From Thermoflexus hugenholtzii JAD2 (lineage in GTDB: Bacteria; Chloroflexota; Anaerolineae; Thermoflexales; Thermoflexaceae), in contig NZ_FYEK01000003.1 in NCBI RefSeq assembly GCF_900187885.1, forward strand, positions 124,001 to 188,000: DNA of 64,000 nt, in the 5' to 3' direction. The notes under the pieces are model-generated. The model made no database searches and was not told the origin of the DNA. It saw nothing but the letters and a program-made list of their open reading frames with translations. Made by a program: the position numbers and the translations under genes. Below, one piece after another: positions 41,471 to 50,632 of the stretch (position 1 is its first letter; each line of letters begins with the position of its first letter).

Positions 41471-42239
41471 AGCGCTGGATCTTTACATCCGCGCCCAGTC
41501 CACCGGATGGGGCGCTTATCTTCTGGAGCAGTCCCTGATGGCGGTGCTCCGGGATCTCCCCGGGCTGTTGGGGATCGCCCTGAGAGGCATGGCCTATCGT
41601 CTGATTCTGAACGCTTGGGGTTTCCCCTACATCGCCCGGGGCGTGCGCCTCGCCCAGCCCCGGCGGATCACCCTGGGGCGCGGGGTCTATCTGGATGAGG
41701 GGGTTTACCTCCACGCCTGCCCGAACGGCATCGTCATCGGCGAGGGGACGGTGATCATGCACGGCTCGGTGCTCCACGTCTACAACTTCCGGGGCCTGCC
41801 AGGCTCCGGCATCACCATCGGGCGGCGTTGCTTCATCGGCGAATACAACGTCATCCGGGGGCAGGGGGGCGTGACCATCGGGGATTTCGTCTACACCGGC
41901 CCGATGGTCCAGATCCTGGCGGTCAACCATGTGTTCGCGGATCCAGATCGGCTGATCGCGGAGCAGGGCATCACCGCCCGCGGCATCGTCATCGAGGATG
42001 ACGTCTGGCTGGGCGGCGGGGCGGTGGTCCTGGACGGAGTGCGCATCGGGCGGGGCGCCGTAGTGGGCGCGGGAGCGGTGGTCACCCAGGACATCCCTCC
42101 TTACGCCATCGCGGTGGGCGTCCCGGCACGGGTGGTGGGCAGCCGGCGGGAGACCCCCCGGCCGGTGGAGGGTCCGATCTTCCACGGCGGTCTCCCAGCC
42201 GTTCAATCCATGGTTTTATCCCGGGAGGGATCTCCATGA
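41442..42239 (+). CDS. Left-handed beta-helix acyltransferase (hexapeptide repeat)
   Basis: A 265-residue acyl/acetyltransferase. Hexapeptide repeats ([LIV]-G-x4) are seen from about residue 70 on: ITLGRGVYLDEGVYLHA, IVIGEGTVIMHGSVLHV, ITIGRRCFIGEYNVI, VTIGDFVYTGPMVQI, then after a loop with AVNHVF, IVIEDDVWLGGGAVVLDG and VRIGRGAVVGAGAVV. It ends with the usual IPPYAIAVGVPARVVG. Such enzymes acetylate sugars or amino sugars in surface glycan synthesis. It overlaps gmhB and the glycosyltransferase (ATGA), so all are one operon. Confidence 0.87.
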   Translation: MRRWPSRWVEALDLYIRAQSTGWGAYLLEQSLMAVLRDLPGLLGIALRGMAYRLILNAWGFPYIARGVRLAQPRRITLGRGVYLDEGVYLHACPNGIVIGEGTVIMHGSVLHVYNFRGLPGSGITIGRRCFIGEYNVIRGQGGVTIGDFVYTGPMVQILAVNHVFADPDRLIAEQGITARGIVIEDDVWLGGGAVVLDGVRIGRGAVVGAGAVVTQDIPPYAIAVGVPARVVGSRRETPRPVEGPIFHGGLPAVQSMVLSREGSP

Positions 42240-43477
42240 GCACGTTATCGATCGTGATCCCCGCCTACAACGAGGAGAGAGCCATCGGCGCTGTGCTGGA
42301 GCGGGTGCGGGCCGTCGGCCTGGCGCTTCAGGAGGCCGGCTTCACAGACTGGGAAGTGATCGTGGTGGATGATGGCTCGCGGGACCGCACGGCAGAGATC
42401 GCGGCCGCTTATCCAGAAGTCCGATTGATCCGCCATCCGGTCAACCGGGGATATGGGGCCGCGCTCAAGACCGGCTTCGCCCACGCCCGGGGGGAATGGC
42501 TGGCCTTCCTGGACGCCGACGCTACCTATCCCCCGGAATCGCTCCCGGATCTCTACCGGGCTGCGCGGGCCAGCGGGGCGGACATGGTCGTTGGATCCCG
42601 CATGGGCAGTGCGGAGTCGGAGATGCCCCTGGTCCGGCGCATCGGCAACTGGGGGTTCGCCTTCCTGCTGCGGGTGCTGGGGAGCGCCGCGATCAGCGAC
42701 AGCGCCAGCGGGATGCGCCTGTTGCGCCGGGAGACCCTGGAACGCTTGTATCCCCTGCCCGATGGCTTGAACTTCACCCCGGCGATGAGCGCCCGGGCCA
42801 TCTACGAGGGCCTGCGCATGATCGAGGTGCCCATCCCCTACCGGGAGCGCCTGGGGCAATCCAAGCTGCACCCGCTGCAGGATGGAGTGCGCTTCCTCCA
42901 CGCCATCGTCTGGACGGTGATGACCTACAACCCGGTCCGGGTGTTCGGGATGGCCGGTTTCGGGCTGATCGTCGCCGGCGCCGGGCTGGGGCTCAGCGCC
43001 TTTCTCTGGCCCGGCCCTGGGGGCTGGCCCTTCCCCCGACTGTTCGCCGCGGTGGTCCTGGGCGCCCTGGGGGCCCATCTGTTCGCGGTGGGCACGCTGT
43101 TCAATTACCTAGTCTCGCTGTTCCACAAGCGGCCCATCCGCCAGGGGCTGTTCGGGCGCCCGCTGTTCCGCCAGCCTCTGGAGCGTCGGTTCCTGCCGCT
43201 GGGGCTCCTCAGCGTCGCCGCCGGCCTTATCCTCTACGGGTGGGCGGCCATGGCTGGGCTGACCGCACCTCCGTTCCCGGCCCCCTGGTTCGTCCCTGCG
43301 GTCAGCGCCTTAACTGTGCTGATGGGCGTGGACCTGATCACCGCTTGGATCCTGGTGCGCGCGCTGTCCGAGCTCAGCCAGCGGGAGCTGCGGATCCGCC
43401 AGGATCTGGCCGCCGGTGCGGTGACCTCACCCACGGAGCCCCTCCCTCAACCTCTCTCCATCTCCCACCCAGCGTGA
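42236..43477 (+). CDS. Glycosyltransferase family 2 membrane protein (DPM1-like)
   Basis: A 413-residue enzyme with a GT-A domain at the N-terminus: LSIVIPAYNEERAIGAVLE, VIVVDDGSRDRTAEIA, then NRGYGAALKTGFAHARGEWL and the metal-binding DAD in AFLDADATYPPESL. The C-terminal part has about four hydrophobic segments (residues 230-390) and PIPYRERLGQSKLHPLQDG in between. The layout matches polyprenyl-phosphate-sugar synthases and undecaprenyl-phosphate glycosyltransferases, which make lipid-linked sugar donors for surface glycans. ATG 42236 follows GGGAGGG and overlaps the acyltransferase stop. Confidence 0.9.
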   Translation: MSTLSIVIPAYNEERAIGAVLERVRAVGLALQEAGFTDWEVIVVDDGSRDRTAEIAAAYPEVRLIRHPVNRGYGAALKTGFAHARGEWLAFLDADATYPPESLPDLYRAARASGADMVVGSRMGSAESEMPLVRRIGNWGFAFLLRVLGSAAISDSASGMRLLRRETLERLYPLPDGLNFTPAMSARAIYEGLRMIEVPIPYRERLGQSKLHPLQDGVRFLHAIVWTVMTYNPVRVFGMAGFGLIVAGAGLGLSAFLWPGPGGWPFPRLFAAVVLGALGAHLFAVGTLFNYLVSLFHKRPIRQGLFGRPLFRQPLERRFLPLGLLSVAAGLILYGWAAMAGLTAPPFPAPWFVPAVSALTVLMGVDLITAWILVRALSELSQRELRIRQDLAAGAVTSPTEPLPQPLSISHPA

Positions 43478-44745
43478 TGGGACGCAGGAACAGCGCGGTC
43501 ACGCGCGAGATCGGCCAGGGAACGAGATCCCAGGAGCCTCGCCGGCTGCGTGTCCGGGGATGGGAGATCCTTCTGTTGCTGGCATGGCTTTTTCCTCTCA
43601 TCAGAATCGAGCATCCGGCGCAGGGAGCAGGGGGTTTCTCCCTTCGTTTCTATGGGAACGGGGGCGGGGACATCGATCGGGTGAAGATCCCGGTGGAGGA
43701 GCGATCCATCAACCTCGGCGGGGATCTCACCATCGAATGGTGGATGAAAGCGCTGCAGGAAGAGAACCCCAGCTCGGCGTGCTTGTCGGCGGAGGGGGAC
43801 CTCTGGATCTTCGGCAACATCCTCTTCGACCGTGATGTCTTCGGGCCGGGCGACTACGGGGATTACGGGATCTCCCTGGCCGGGGGACAGATCGCTTTCG
43901 GAGTGAACCGGGGAGGAAACGGATTCACCCTGTGCGGATCCATCTTTGTGGCAGATGAAAACTGGCATCACATCGCCGTCACCCGGCGCGGGAGCGACGG
44001 GCGGATGCAGATCTTTGTGGACGGAAGGCTGGATGCGACCGGCTGGGGGCCCGCGGGCGACATCCGGTATCGGGACGGCCGGAGCACGAGCTATCCGAAC
44101 GATCCTTATCTGGTGATCGGGGCGGAGAAGCACGACGTGGATCGCACCACCTATCCCTCTTATAGCGGATGGATCGACGAGGTGCGGATCTCCCGGATCA
44201 TCCGGTATGAGGGGGAGTTCACCCCGCCCCGCGCCCCGTTCACACCGGACGAGGACACCGTGGCCCTCTATCATTTCGATGAGGGGCCGGAGGGCCCATG
44301 CAGGGACACCGTGACGGATGCCACAGGCATGAACCCCGGGATGTGCCGCTATGGATTCATCGATCGCTCACCCGGACCCGTTTATTCCTCCGACACTCCC
44401 TTCTCGACCCCTCCTCCACCAGTGATCCTCTCGGGACCGGTGGTCTTCCCTCTGGCCACGAGCGCCGTGGTGACTTGGACCACGGATGTGGAGGCCACCA
44501 GCGAGGTCCGATGGGGGAACGCCTGCGGGTCGTGGAGCCGATCCCTGTCCGATTCAGAGCTAAAGCGAACGCATTCCCTGGTTCTGGACGCGTTGAGCCC
44601 CGGGGTCTTTTACTGCCTGCAGGTGCGATCGGCGAACGCCGGGGGGAGCAGCGACTGGACCCCCGGGGATGGCCTGGGGTTCACCACTCGGGCGGTTGAG
44701 TTCCGAACCTATCTTCCGCTGATCCAGCGCGCATCGGATCGGTAG
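43477..44745 (+). CDS. Exported LamG/fibronectin-like domain protein with C-terminal YLPL motif
   Basis: A 422-residue exported protein. The start ATG 43477 overlaps the glycosyltransferase's stop (TGATG). An N-terminal charged stretch leads to the signal-like WEILLLLAWLFPLI. Residues 55-300 form a LamG/concanavalin-like domain (INLGGDLTIEWWMKAL, WHHIAVTRRGSDGRMQIFVD, DEVRISRIIRY, TVALYHFDEGPEG). Residues 325-410 look like a fibronectin/purple-acid-phosphatase N-terminal-like domain (SAVVTWTTDVEATSEVRWG). The end is EFRTYLPLIQRASDR, the motif shared with other exported proteins here. It likely binds glycans at the cell surface. The same frame stays open upstream to 42496, but that is antisense-free overlap with the glycosyltransferase and not part of this protein. 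Confidence 0.78.
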   Translation: MGRRNSAVTREIGQGTRSQEPRRLRVRGWEILLLLAWLFPLIRIEHPAQGAGGFSLRFYGNGGGDIDRVKIPVEERSINLGGDLTIEWWMKALQEENPSSACLSAEGDLWIFGNILFDRDVFGPGDYGDYGISLAGGQIAFGVNRGGNGFTLCGSIFVADENWHHIAVTRRGSDGRMQIFVDGRLDATGWGPAGDIRYRDGRSTSYPNDPYLVIGAEKHDVDRTTYPSYSGWIDEVRISRIIRYEGEFTPPRAPFTPDEDTVALYHFDEGPEGPCRDTVTDATGMNPGMCRYGFIDRSPGPVYSSDTPFSTPPPPVILSGPVVFPLATSAVVTWTTDVEATSEVRWGNACGSWSRSLSDSELKRTHSLVLDALSPGVFYCLQVRSANAGGSSDWTPGDGLGFTTRAVEFRTYLPLIQRASDR

Positions 44746-44778
44746 CGCGGGATCGCCGGAAGGGAGTTGAGGTGATGG

Positions 44779-46086
44779 ATGGGGACAGCGAGGAAGGGGA
44801 TCCGGAGGATCGGATGGTGGATCCTGGGGATGGCCATCGGGCTGGCACCCGGGAGGTTGGAGATCGTGGCATGGGCCAGCCCGCCGGCCGCCGGGAGCTG
44901 GGAGAGCTGGACGGTGTCCTGGCGGGGGGAAGCCCAGGAGGTGCGGATCTATCGTCCAGCAGGGTTCCCAGCTCACGCGCCCTACCCGGTCATCTATCTG
45001 CTCTCCGGATGGGCGATGGGGTTGGGGATGTGGGAGCGGACGGACCTGGAGCAGGCTGCTGACGCGGCCCATGTAATGCTGGTGGCATTGCAGGGGGAGG
45101 ATGATGGAGTTCCTTCGTATTACTCGATCTATGCAGGCCTCCCATGGCCCGGAGGATCCGCCTGGCAGGTGTCGTTCTACGACTGGTTCTTCCAGGGGGT
45201 CCTTCCCTGGGTGGAACGCCGCTACCCAGTGCGGCGGGATCCGGGGGGGCGGGCGCTGGTGGGGTTCTCCATGGGGGGGAAGGGCGCGTTCTCCCTGGCG
45301 GCCCATCGGCCAGACCAGTTCGCGGCGGCGGTCTCCATCGCGGGGGTTCTGGATCTCACGCGCCATGACTCCACTGCACTGCGGGCCGTTTACGGGCCAC
45401 CCGGAGCTGATCCCCTTCGGGTTGGGGCGGATAACCCGATAGAGCTGGCAGGGAACCTGAAGGGGCTGACCCTTCTCATCTTCCACGGCGGGGCGGACCC
45501 GGAGGTCCACCCGGCTCACAGCCGGCGGATGCATGAGGCCCTGGAAGCCCTGGCGTATCCCCACCATTGGGAGGAGATCCCCGGTCTGGGGCATGAGGTC
45601 TCATCCCTGGAGATCGCACGGATCTTCGAATATCTGGTGCCGATCTTTCGGGGAGCCCGATCCATCCCCTATCCGTGGTCTTACCGGTTCGCGATGGCCC
45701 GGAGCCGCACGGTTTATGGGATGACGATGGCTAGGACCCGAGCGGACGCGTGGTCGGAGGTCCGGGAGGTCACGCCGCAGGGCTTCGTCGTTCGCACCGA
45801 GGATACGCTGACGGTGATCACGCCGGTCTGGTATCCGGTGGGTTCACGGGTGCGGGTGGAGGTGTTCGATGAGCAGACAGGAGCGCAACTCGTCCGGCGG
45901 GAGGTGAGGGCCATCGGGGGACGCCTGCGACTGGATCTGCCGGCGGGCCACTGGCGTGTGGCATTCCAGCTCATCCGCCCTCGCCCTGACCTCAGGCCTG
46001 CGTCTCCGAACCTCCTGGGGCGGATGTCCCGCAAGCCGCTGTGTCCGTGGGAGGACCTCATCTGCTATTCGGTGAGGGAGCCATGA
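44779..46086 (+). CDS. Exported putative esterase (alpha/beta hydrolase, EstD/FrsA-like)
   Basis: A 435-residue secreted protein. A hydrophobic N-terminus (GWWILGMAIGLAPGRL) precedes a putative-esterase domain: VRIYRPAGFPAHAPYPVIYL (oxyanion strand), nucleophile Ser in ALVGFSMGGKGAF, Asp in IFHGGADPEVHP and His in IPGLGHEVSS. These are all catalytic parts of the esterase family related to antigen 85 and feruloyl esterases. About 150 further residues at the C-terminus form a small beta-rich domain. A role in trimming acyl groups from surface glycans is plausible because it sits between glycan genes and a deacetylase-like gene. Its stop overlaps the next start (ATGA). Confidence 0.82.
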   Translation: MGTARKGIRRIGWWILGMAIGLAPGRLEIVAWASPPAAGSWESWTVSWRGEAQEVRIYRPAGFPAHAPYPVIYLLSGWAMGLGMWERTDLEQAADAAHVMLVALQGEDDGVPSYYSIYAGLPWPGGSAWQVSFYDWFFQGVLPWVERRYPVRRDPGGRALVGFSMGGKGAFSLAAHRPDQFAAAVSIAGVLDLTRHDSTALRAVYGPPGADPLRVGADNPIELAGNLKGLTLLIFHGGADPEVHPAHSRRMHEALEALAYPHHWEEIPGLGHEVSSLEIARIFEYLVPIFRGARSIPYPWSYRFAMARSRTVYGMTMARTRADAWSEVREVTPQGFVVRTEDTLTVITPVWYPVGSRVRVEVFDEQTGAQLVRREVRAIGGRLRLDLPAGHWRVAFQLIRPRPDLRPASPNLLGRMSRKPLCPWEDLICYSVREP

Positions 46087-48908
46087 TTTCCATTCGCAGA
46101 TCTCGCTGGATCGGGATCGGATGGCTGGGATGCGCTCTGATGCTGGGGATTCTGCTGTTCCTGCCCCCCTCCTTCAGAACACGAGCGCAAGGCGGAGGCG
46201 GCGTCCGGCTGGCGCTCCTGACGGATCCAGGGGCTCCGAACCCCTTCGGACCCTATCTGGCTGAGATCCTCCGAGCGGAGGGCTGGGTCGCTTACGATGT
46301 GGTCTCCCCTTCCTCCCTCTCCCCCACCCTCCTGCAAATGTATCCGGTCCTTCTGGTGGCCGAGATCCCCCTCAACACGACGCAGGCCGGGATCCTACGG
46401 GATTACGTGTGGAACGGAGGTCGTCTCATCGCCATGCGTCCCTCGCCGGAGTTGCGAGCTGCTATGGGCTGGAACACCGGCGGGACCCTCTCGGAGGCTT
46501 ACGTCCGGTTTGAGCCGGGGCATCCGCTTGTTCAGGGGCTGGTCACGGAGAGCCTTCAGTTTCATGGGGTGGGAGATCTTTATGTCGCGGATGAGGTGGA
46601 AGTGATCGCCTGGTTTTATCAGGATCGGGATACGAACAGCGGGTTCGCAGCCATCGGGCGTGTGACCCGAGGGAACGGATGGGCAGTGTTCTGGGGCTAC
46701 GATCTGGCCCGCAGCGTGGCCCTGACCCGCCAGGGGAATCCAGACTGGGTGGGACAAGATCGGGAGCCGGATGGGATCCTTCGCACCACCGATGTGTTCA
46801 GCGGATGGATCGATTTGGAGCGTATCGCCATCCCTCAAGCCGATGAGCAAATGCGGCTGCTCTCGCGGCTGATCCGGGAGGGCCTGGCTGCAGCCGCTCC
46901 CATGCCTCAGCTTTGGTATTTCCCGAACGGCGTCCTCAGCCTCCTGATCCTCACCGCGGATGCCCATGGGAACCCTCAGAGCTATTACGAAGGGGAGCTT
47001 GCCAGCATTGAGTCCTTCAACGCCCGTGTGACGTTCTTCCTCACTCTGAACTTCGATTCATGCCCAAGCGCGCCTGCGCCCGATTCGGTGAACGCATGGC
47101 GGGCAGCCGGACACACCGTTGGGATCCATCCTTATGTCGGCACGGATGAATGGGGGAACGACTTCAGGGATTTCCGGACCAGCACCATGCGCACCCGCGA
47201 TCGCTTCCTGCGGTGCTACGGCCCGCCGCTTTCCCCCACCATCCGCACCCACCAGATCCGGATGGGGACCGGCTGGGTGGGCAACGCACGCGTGCACGCG
47301 GAGTTCGGTTTCCCCCTAAACCTGGATTACTACATGCGCGGCGACGTGACCGCACGCCCGGATGGGACCCAGGCCCATGGGTATCTGACCGGGAGCGGGC
47401 TCCCCATGCGCTTTGTGGATCTCAATGGGGAGATCCTGCCGGTCTATCAGCAGCTGACCAACATCGTGGACGAGCAATACATGGCTCAGCCTTTTTACCC
47501 GGACTGGCGTCGGGATGCGGATCAGGTCATCGCCATGATGGACGCAGGGCTCAACGCTTACTATTCCGCCTTTGTGGCCAACTTCCACGTGGACTATTAC
47601 AACTAGGGGGAGATCCGGCCGTGGGCAGAGGCGATTATGGCGGCGGCACGATCTCGCGGCATGCCGATCTGGACCGCGGACCAATGGCTGGATTATGTGC
47701 TCAATCGGGATGCCGCGCGAATTCAGGATGTGCAATGGGATGAGACCTCAGGGCGCCTCTCGTTCGCCTTTGTCAGCACGCCCACGCTTTCCTTTTCTCA
47801 TACGCTCTGGCTTCCGCAGCGCTTTGGAACATGGGAAGTCCGCGAAGCCCGTGTGGATGGCCAGCTCGTTCCGCTCATGCCTCAAACGCTCCGGGGGATC
47901 CCGGGGGTCTTCCTTCTTCTGAGCCCTGGCTCTTATGGGCTGGAGGTTTCCTTCGGGGGGCAAACGCCCACACCCAGCCCCAGCCCAAGCGTTATCCCGA
48001 CGTCCACGCCCACTTCCAGCCCGACGCCCACTGGGACTCCAAGCCCCACGCCAACTTTCACACCCCAGCCGAGCCCGACTCCAACAGCGACCCCGAGTCC
48101 GAGGCCCAGTCCCACGCCGACGCTCCCACCGGTGGCCTGGATTCAGGGGAGCGGGGGATGGAGCCCGGCGTCCCCGGTGGCCGGCGAGCCGGTGACCCTG
48201 ACCCTTATCCTGACGAACACCGGGCCGACAGAAGCGCGGGGGTTGAATGTCCGCTCCGTGCTTCCGCCCTTCGCCACTACCCGCACATGTAGCCCATCCC
48301 CATGCCAGATTGAGGCGGCCGCGTTGAGCTGGTGGATAGACCGGCTGTTGCCTGGCCAGGCGCGGATCCTGACCGGCGCTCTGGATCTACAGCCGGAGGC
48401 ATTAGGGGAGTTCGCCGTCCCCACAGAGGTTTCTTCAACCGAAACCGTGCTGCAGGGGGAGACCCGCTTCACCATAACCGCTTCGATCACTGCGCTCGTT
48501 GATCTGATCCTGTCCGGCCAGGTGGAGCCGAACCCCGTGATCGCCGGCCAGCCGATCACCTTCACCGTGGTCCTGGAAAACACAGGGCCCAGCACCGCGC
48601 GGACCGTGCAGCTGGAAGCTTCATGGCCGCCAAGTCTCACGCTGGAGACCTGTGCCCCTCCATGCGCAAATATGTCAGGGACGCGCTGGGATCTGGACGC
48701 TCTTTCCCCCGGAGGACAGACCGTGTTTCGAATCGGGCTCCGCGTGGATCCAGACTTCACTGGGATCGCCCGCCTCAACGTCCAGGCCCGATCCGCCACG
48801 ACGGAGACCGATCCCCATACGAATTCCAAACAATTTGACCTCCAGGTCCTAACTCGGTTCCGCTACCGTGTATTCATGCCAATGATCTTGCACACCGGGC
48901 CTCCATAA
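46083..48908 (+). pseudogene. Exported deacetylase-like/DUF11 protein interrupted by one in-frame TAG
   Basis: Codons 1-507 (46083-47603) and 509-941 (47607-48905) lie in one frame, split only by TAG at 47604-47606. The N-part has a signal peptide, a GATase-like domain (LALLTDPGAPNPFGPYLAEI) and a polysaccharide-deacetylase-like domain (LLILTADAHGNPQSYYEG, AAGHTVGIHPYVG). After the stop come [20 protein letters not shown], a Thr/Pro linker, two DUF11 repeats and the end [16 protein letters not shown]. The paralogue at 55,281-57,269 runs straight through the equivalent position (AHVDPFAIGGEAAETQARWL...GIPIWSAQRWLEF), proving both halves are one ancestral gene. A nonsense mutation, stop readthrough or sequence error are all possible. 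If translated as two, the second part may start at ATG 47637. Confidence 0.85.
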
Positions 48909-48945
48909 GGGATGGAATTCCTTCTGTCAAGGAAAGGAGTCAGGG

Positions 48946-50610
48946 GTGGCGACACGAACACAGGTTCCGGTCGTCGGCGAGGAGGAGCTGCGGCGCAACC
49001 TGGGGACGCGACGGATCCCGCCGTTGCCGGCGCCGCGCTTCCCGGATGCGAGCCCAGTGATCCAGCGGCTGCGCCGGCCGCGATCGCCGGAGGCAGTGGA
49101 TGTGCTGCTGGTGAACCCTCCCTCCCCGGATGGAGCGGTCTGGATCCGCAGCCAGCATCGGGTCGGGCGTCGCTCCCGGGAGAACATGATCTGGCCCCAG
49201 GTGAGCCTGGCCCAGATGGCCGCGATGCTCCACCCCGATTACAGCGTGGAAATCGTGGACGCTATCGCGCTGCGGATGGACTGGAAGGAGTTCGAAGATC
49301 TGCTCCGCCGCAAGCAGCCGAAGTATTACATCACTCAGGTCACTGCCCCCACGCTGACCAACGACATGTATGGCGCCTTCCTGGCCCGCAGCCTGGGGGC
49401 CAGGACCATCGCCTTCGGTACCCATGTGACCCCCATGCCCATCCCTACCATGGAGGCCTATCCGGCCCTCGATTTCGTGCTGCGCGGGGAGCCGGAGCTC
49501 ACCCTGCGGGAGCTCATCGACACCCTCGAAGGACAGGTTCCCGAGGGCCGGATGCGGCGGCTCTTCGAGGACAGCGACCCGGAGTGGTTTCCTCTGAACG
49601 AAGGAGAGGCCCGGGAGTGGCCGCTGGCGGAGAAGCTGGCGCGCATTAAGGGGCTGGTCTGGCGGCACAACGGAGAGATCCGCGTGAACGCCGATCGCCC
49701 CTTCATCCGTAACCTGGATGATATGCCGCTTCCCCTGCACCACCTGCTGCCGCTTTATCACTACCGGGCCCCGCTGATCCGTGGGCCTTACACCTTCATC
49801 GTCACCAGTCGGGGCTGCACGGCGGGATGCACCTACTGCATCAAACACGTGAGCTATCAATACTCCATCCGCCTCCGCTCCCCGGAGAACATCGTGGAGG
49901 AGATCCGCCAGCTGGTGGACCTGGGGATCCGCAACATCCACATGTATGCAGATCTTTTCACCATCAGCCGGGAGCAGGTGGTCGGGCTATGCGATCTCCT
50001 GATCCGAGAAGGGATCCGGATCCGGTGGACCTGCAACAGCCGGGTGGACTACGTGGATCGGGAGATGCTGCACAAGATGGCCCAGGCTGGTTGCTGGCTG
50101 ATCTCCTGGGGGATCGAATCGGCCAACGAACAGATCCTGAAGGGCGTGCGCAAGGGGTATCGGCTGGAGCAGGCTCCGCAGGCTCTCCGTTGGGCGAAGG
50201 AAGCGGGCATCAAGAATTGGGGCTACTTCATCATCGGCCTGCCCGGGGAGACCGAGGAGACCATCCGGCAGACCATCGAGTTCGCCAAGTCGCTGCCGCT
50301 GGACCTCGCCCTCTTCCACATCGCCGCGCCCTACCCCGGGACCCCGTTCTTCTTCCAGGTGGTGGAGAACAACTGGTTCCGCCCCGGCACAGCCTGGGAG
50401 GAGGTGGATATGGACCGCTCGACGGTCCTGGATTACCCCGGGCTGCCGGCGGAACGGCTGGAATACTGGCAGAAGCGGGCCTTCCGCGAGTGGGCCCTGC
50501 GCCCCGGCCCGATCCTCACCTTCCTAAAGGGCGCAATGGATCCCGCGGTCCTGGGATCCGCTCTGGAGGTGGCCACTCGCCATGCGCGCTGGCTCCTGGG
50601 GATGGAGTAG
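48946..50610 (+). CDS. B12-binding-type radical SAM protein
   Basis: A 554-residue enzyme of the cobalamin-dependent radical SAM class (BchE/HpnP type). Residues 50-180 are a B12-binding-like Rossmann region (VDVLLVNPPSPDGAVW, VSLAQMAAMLHPDYSVEIVD, IAFGTHVTPMP). The SAM cluster motif is CTAGCTYC (Cys291, Cys295, Cys298), followed by RSPENIVEEIRQLVDLGIRN and SWGIESANEQILKGVRKGY, then FIIGLPGETEETIRQTIEFA. Start GTG 48946 follows AAGGAAAGGAG. The substrate is unknown; among exported and glycan genes it may modify a lipid carrier, sugar or peptide. The classical DxHxxG of the B12 domain is not obvious, so cobalamin use is uncertain. Confidence 0.85.
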   Translation: MATRTQVPVVGEEELRRNLGTRRIPPLPAPRFPDASPVIQRLRRPRSPEAVDVLLVNPPSPDGAVWIRSQHRVGRRSRENMIWPQVSLAQMAAMLHPDYSVEIVDAIALRMDWKEFEDLLRRKQPKYYITQVTAPTLTNDMYGAFLARSLGARTIAFGTHVTPMPIPTMEAYPALDFVLRGEPELTLRELIDTLEGQVPEGRMRRLFEDSDPEWFPLNEGEAREWPLAEKLARIKGLVWRHNGEIRVNADRPFIRNLDDMPLPLHHLLPLYHYRAPLIRGPYTFIVTSRGCTAGCTYCIKHVSYQYSIRLRSPENIVEEIRQLVDLGIRNIHMYADLFTISREQVVGLCDLLIREGIRIRWTCNSRVDYVDREMLHKMAQAGCWLISWGIESANEQILKGVRKGYRLEQAPQALRWAKEAGIKNWGYFIIGLPGETEETIRQTIEFAKSLPLDLALFHIAAPYPGTPFFFQVVENNWFRPGTAWEEVDMDRSTVLDYPGLPAERLEYWQKRAFREWALRPGPILTFLKGAMDPAVLGSALEVATRHARWLLGME

Positions 50611-50632
50611 ATCACAGGAGGCGATTTCGGCA

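Noticed and set aside
47966-48130. Tandem-looking short repeats that might be a CRISPR array
   Set aside because: They encode a Thr/Pro linker in frame, with a period of a few codons and no spacers.
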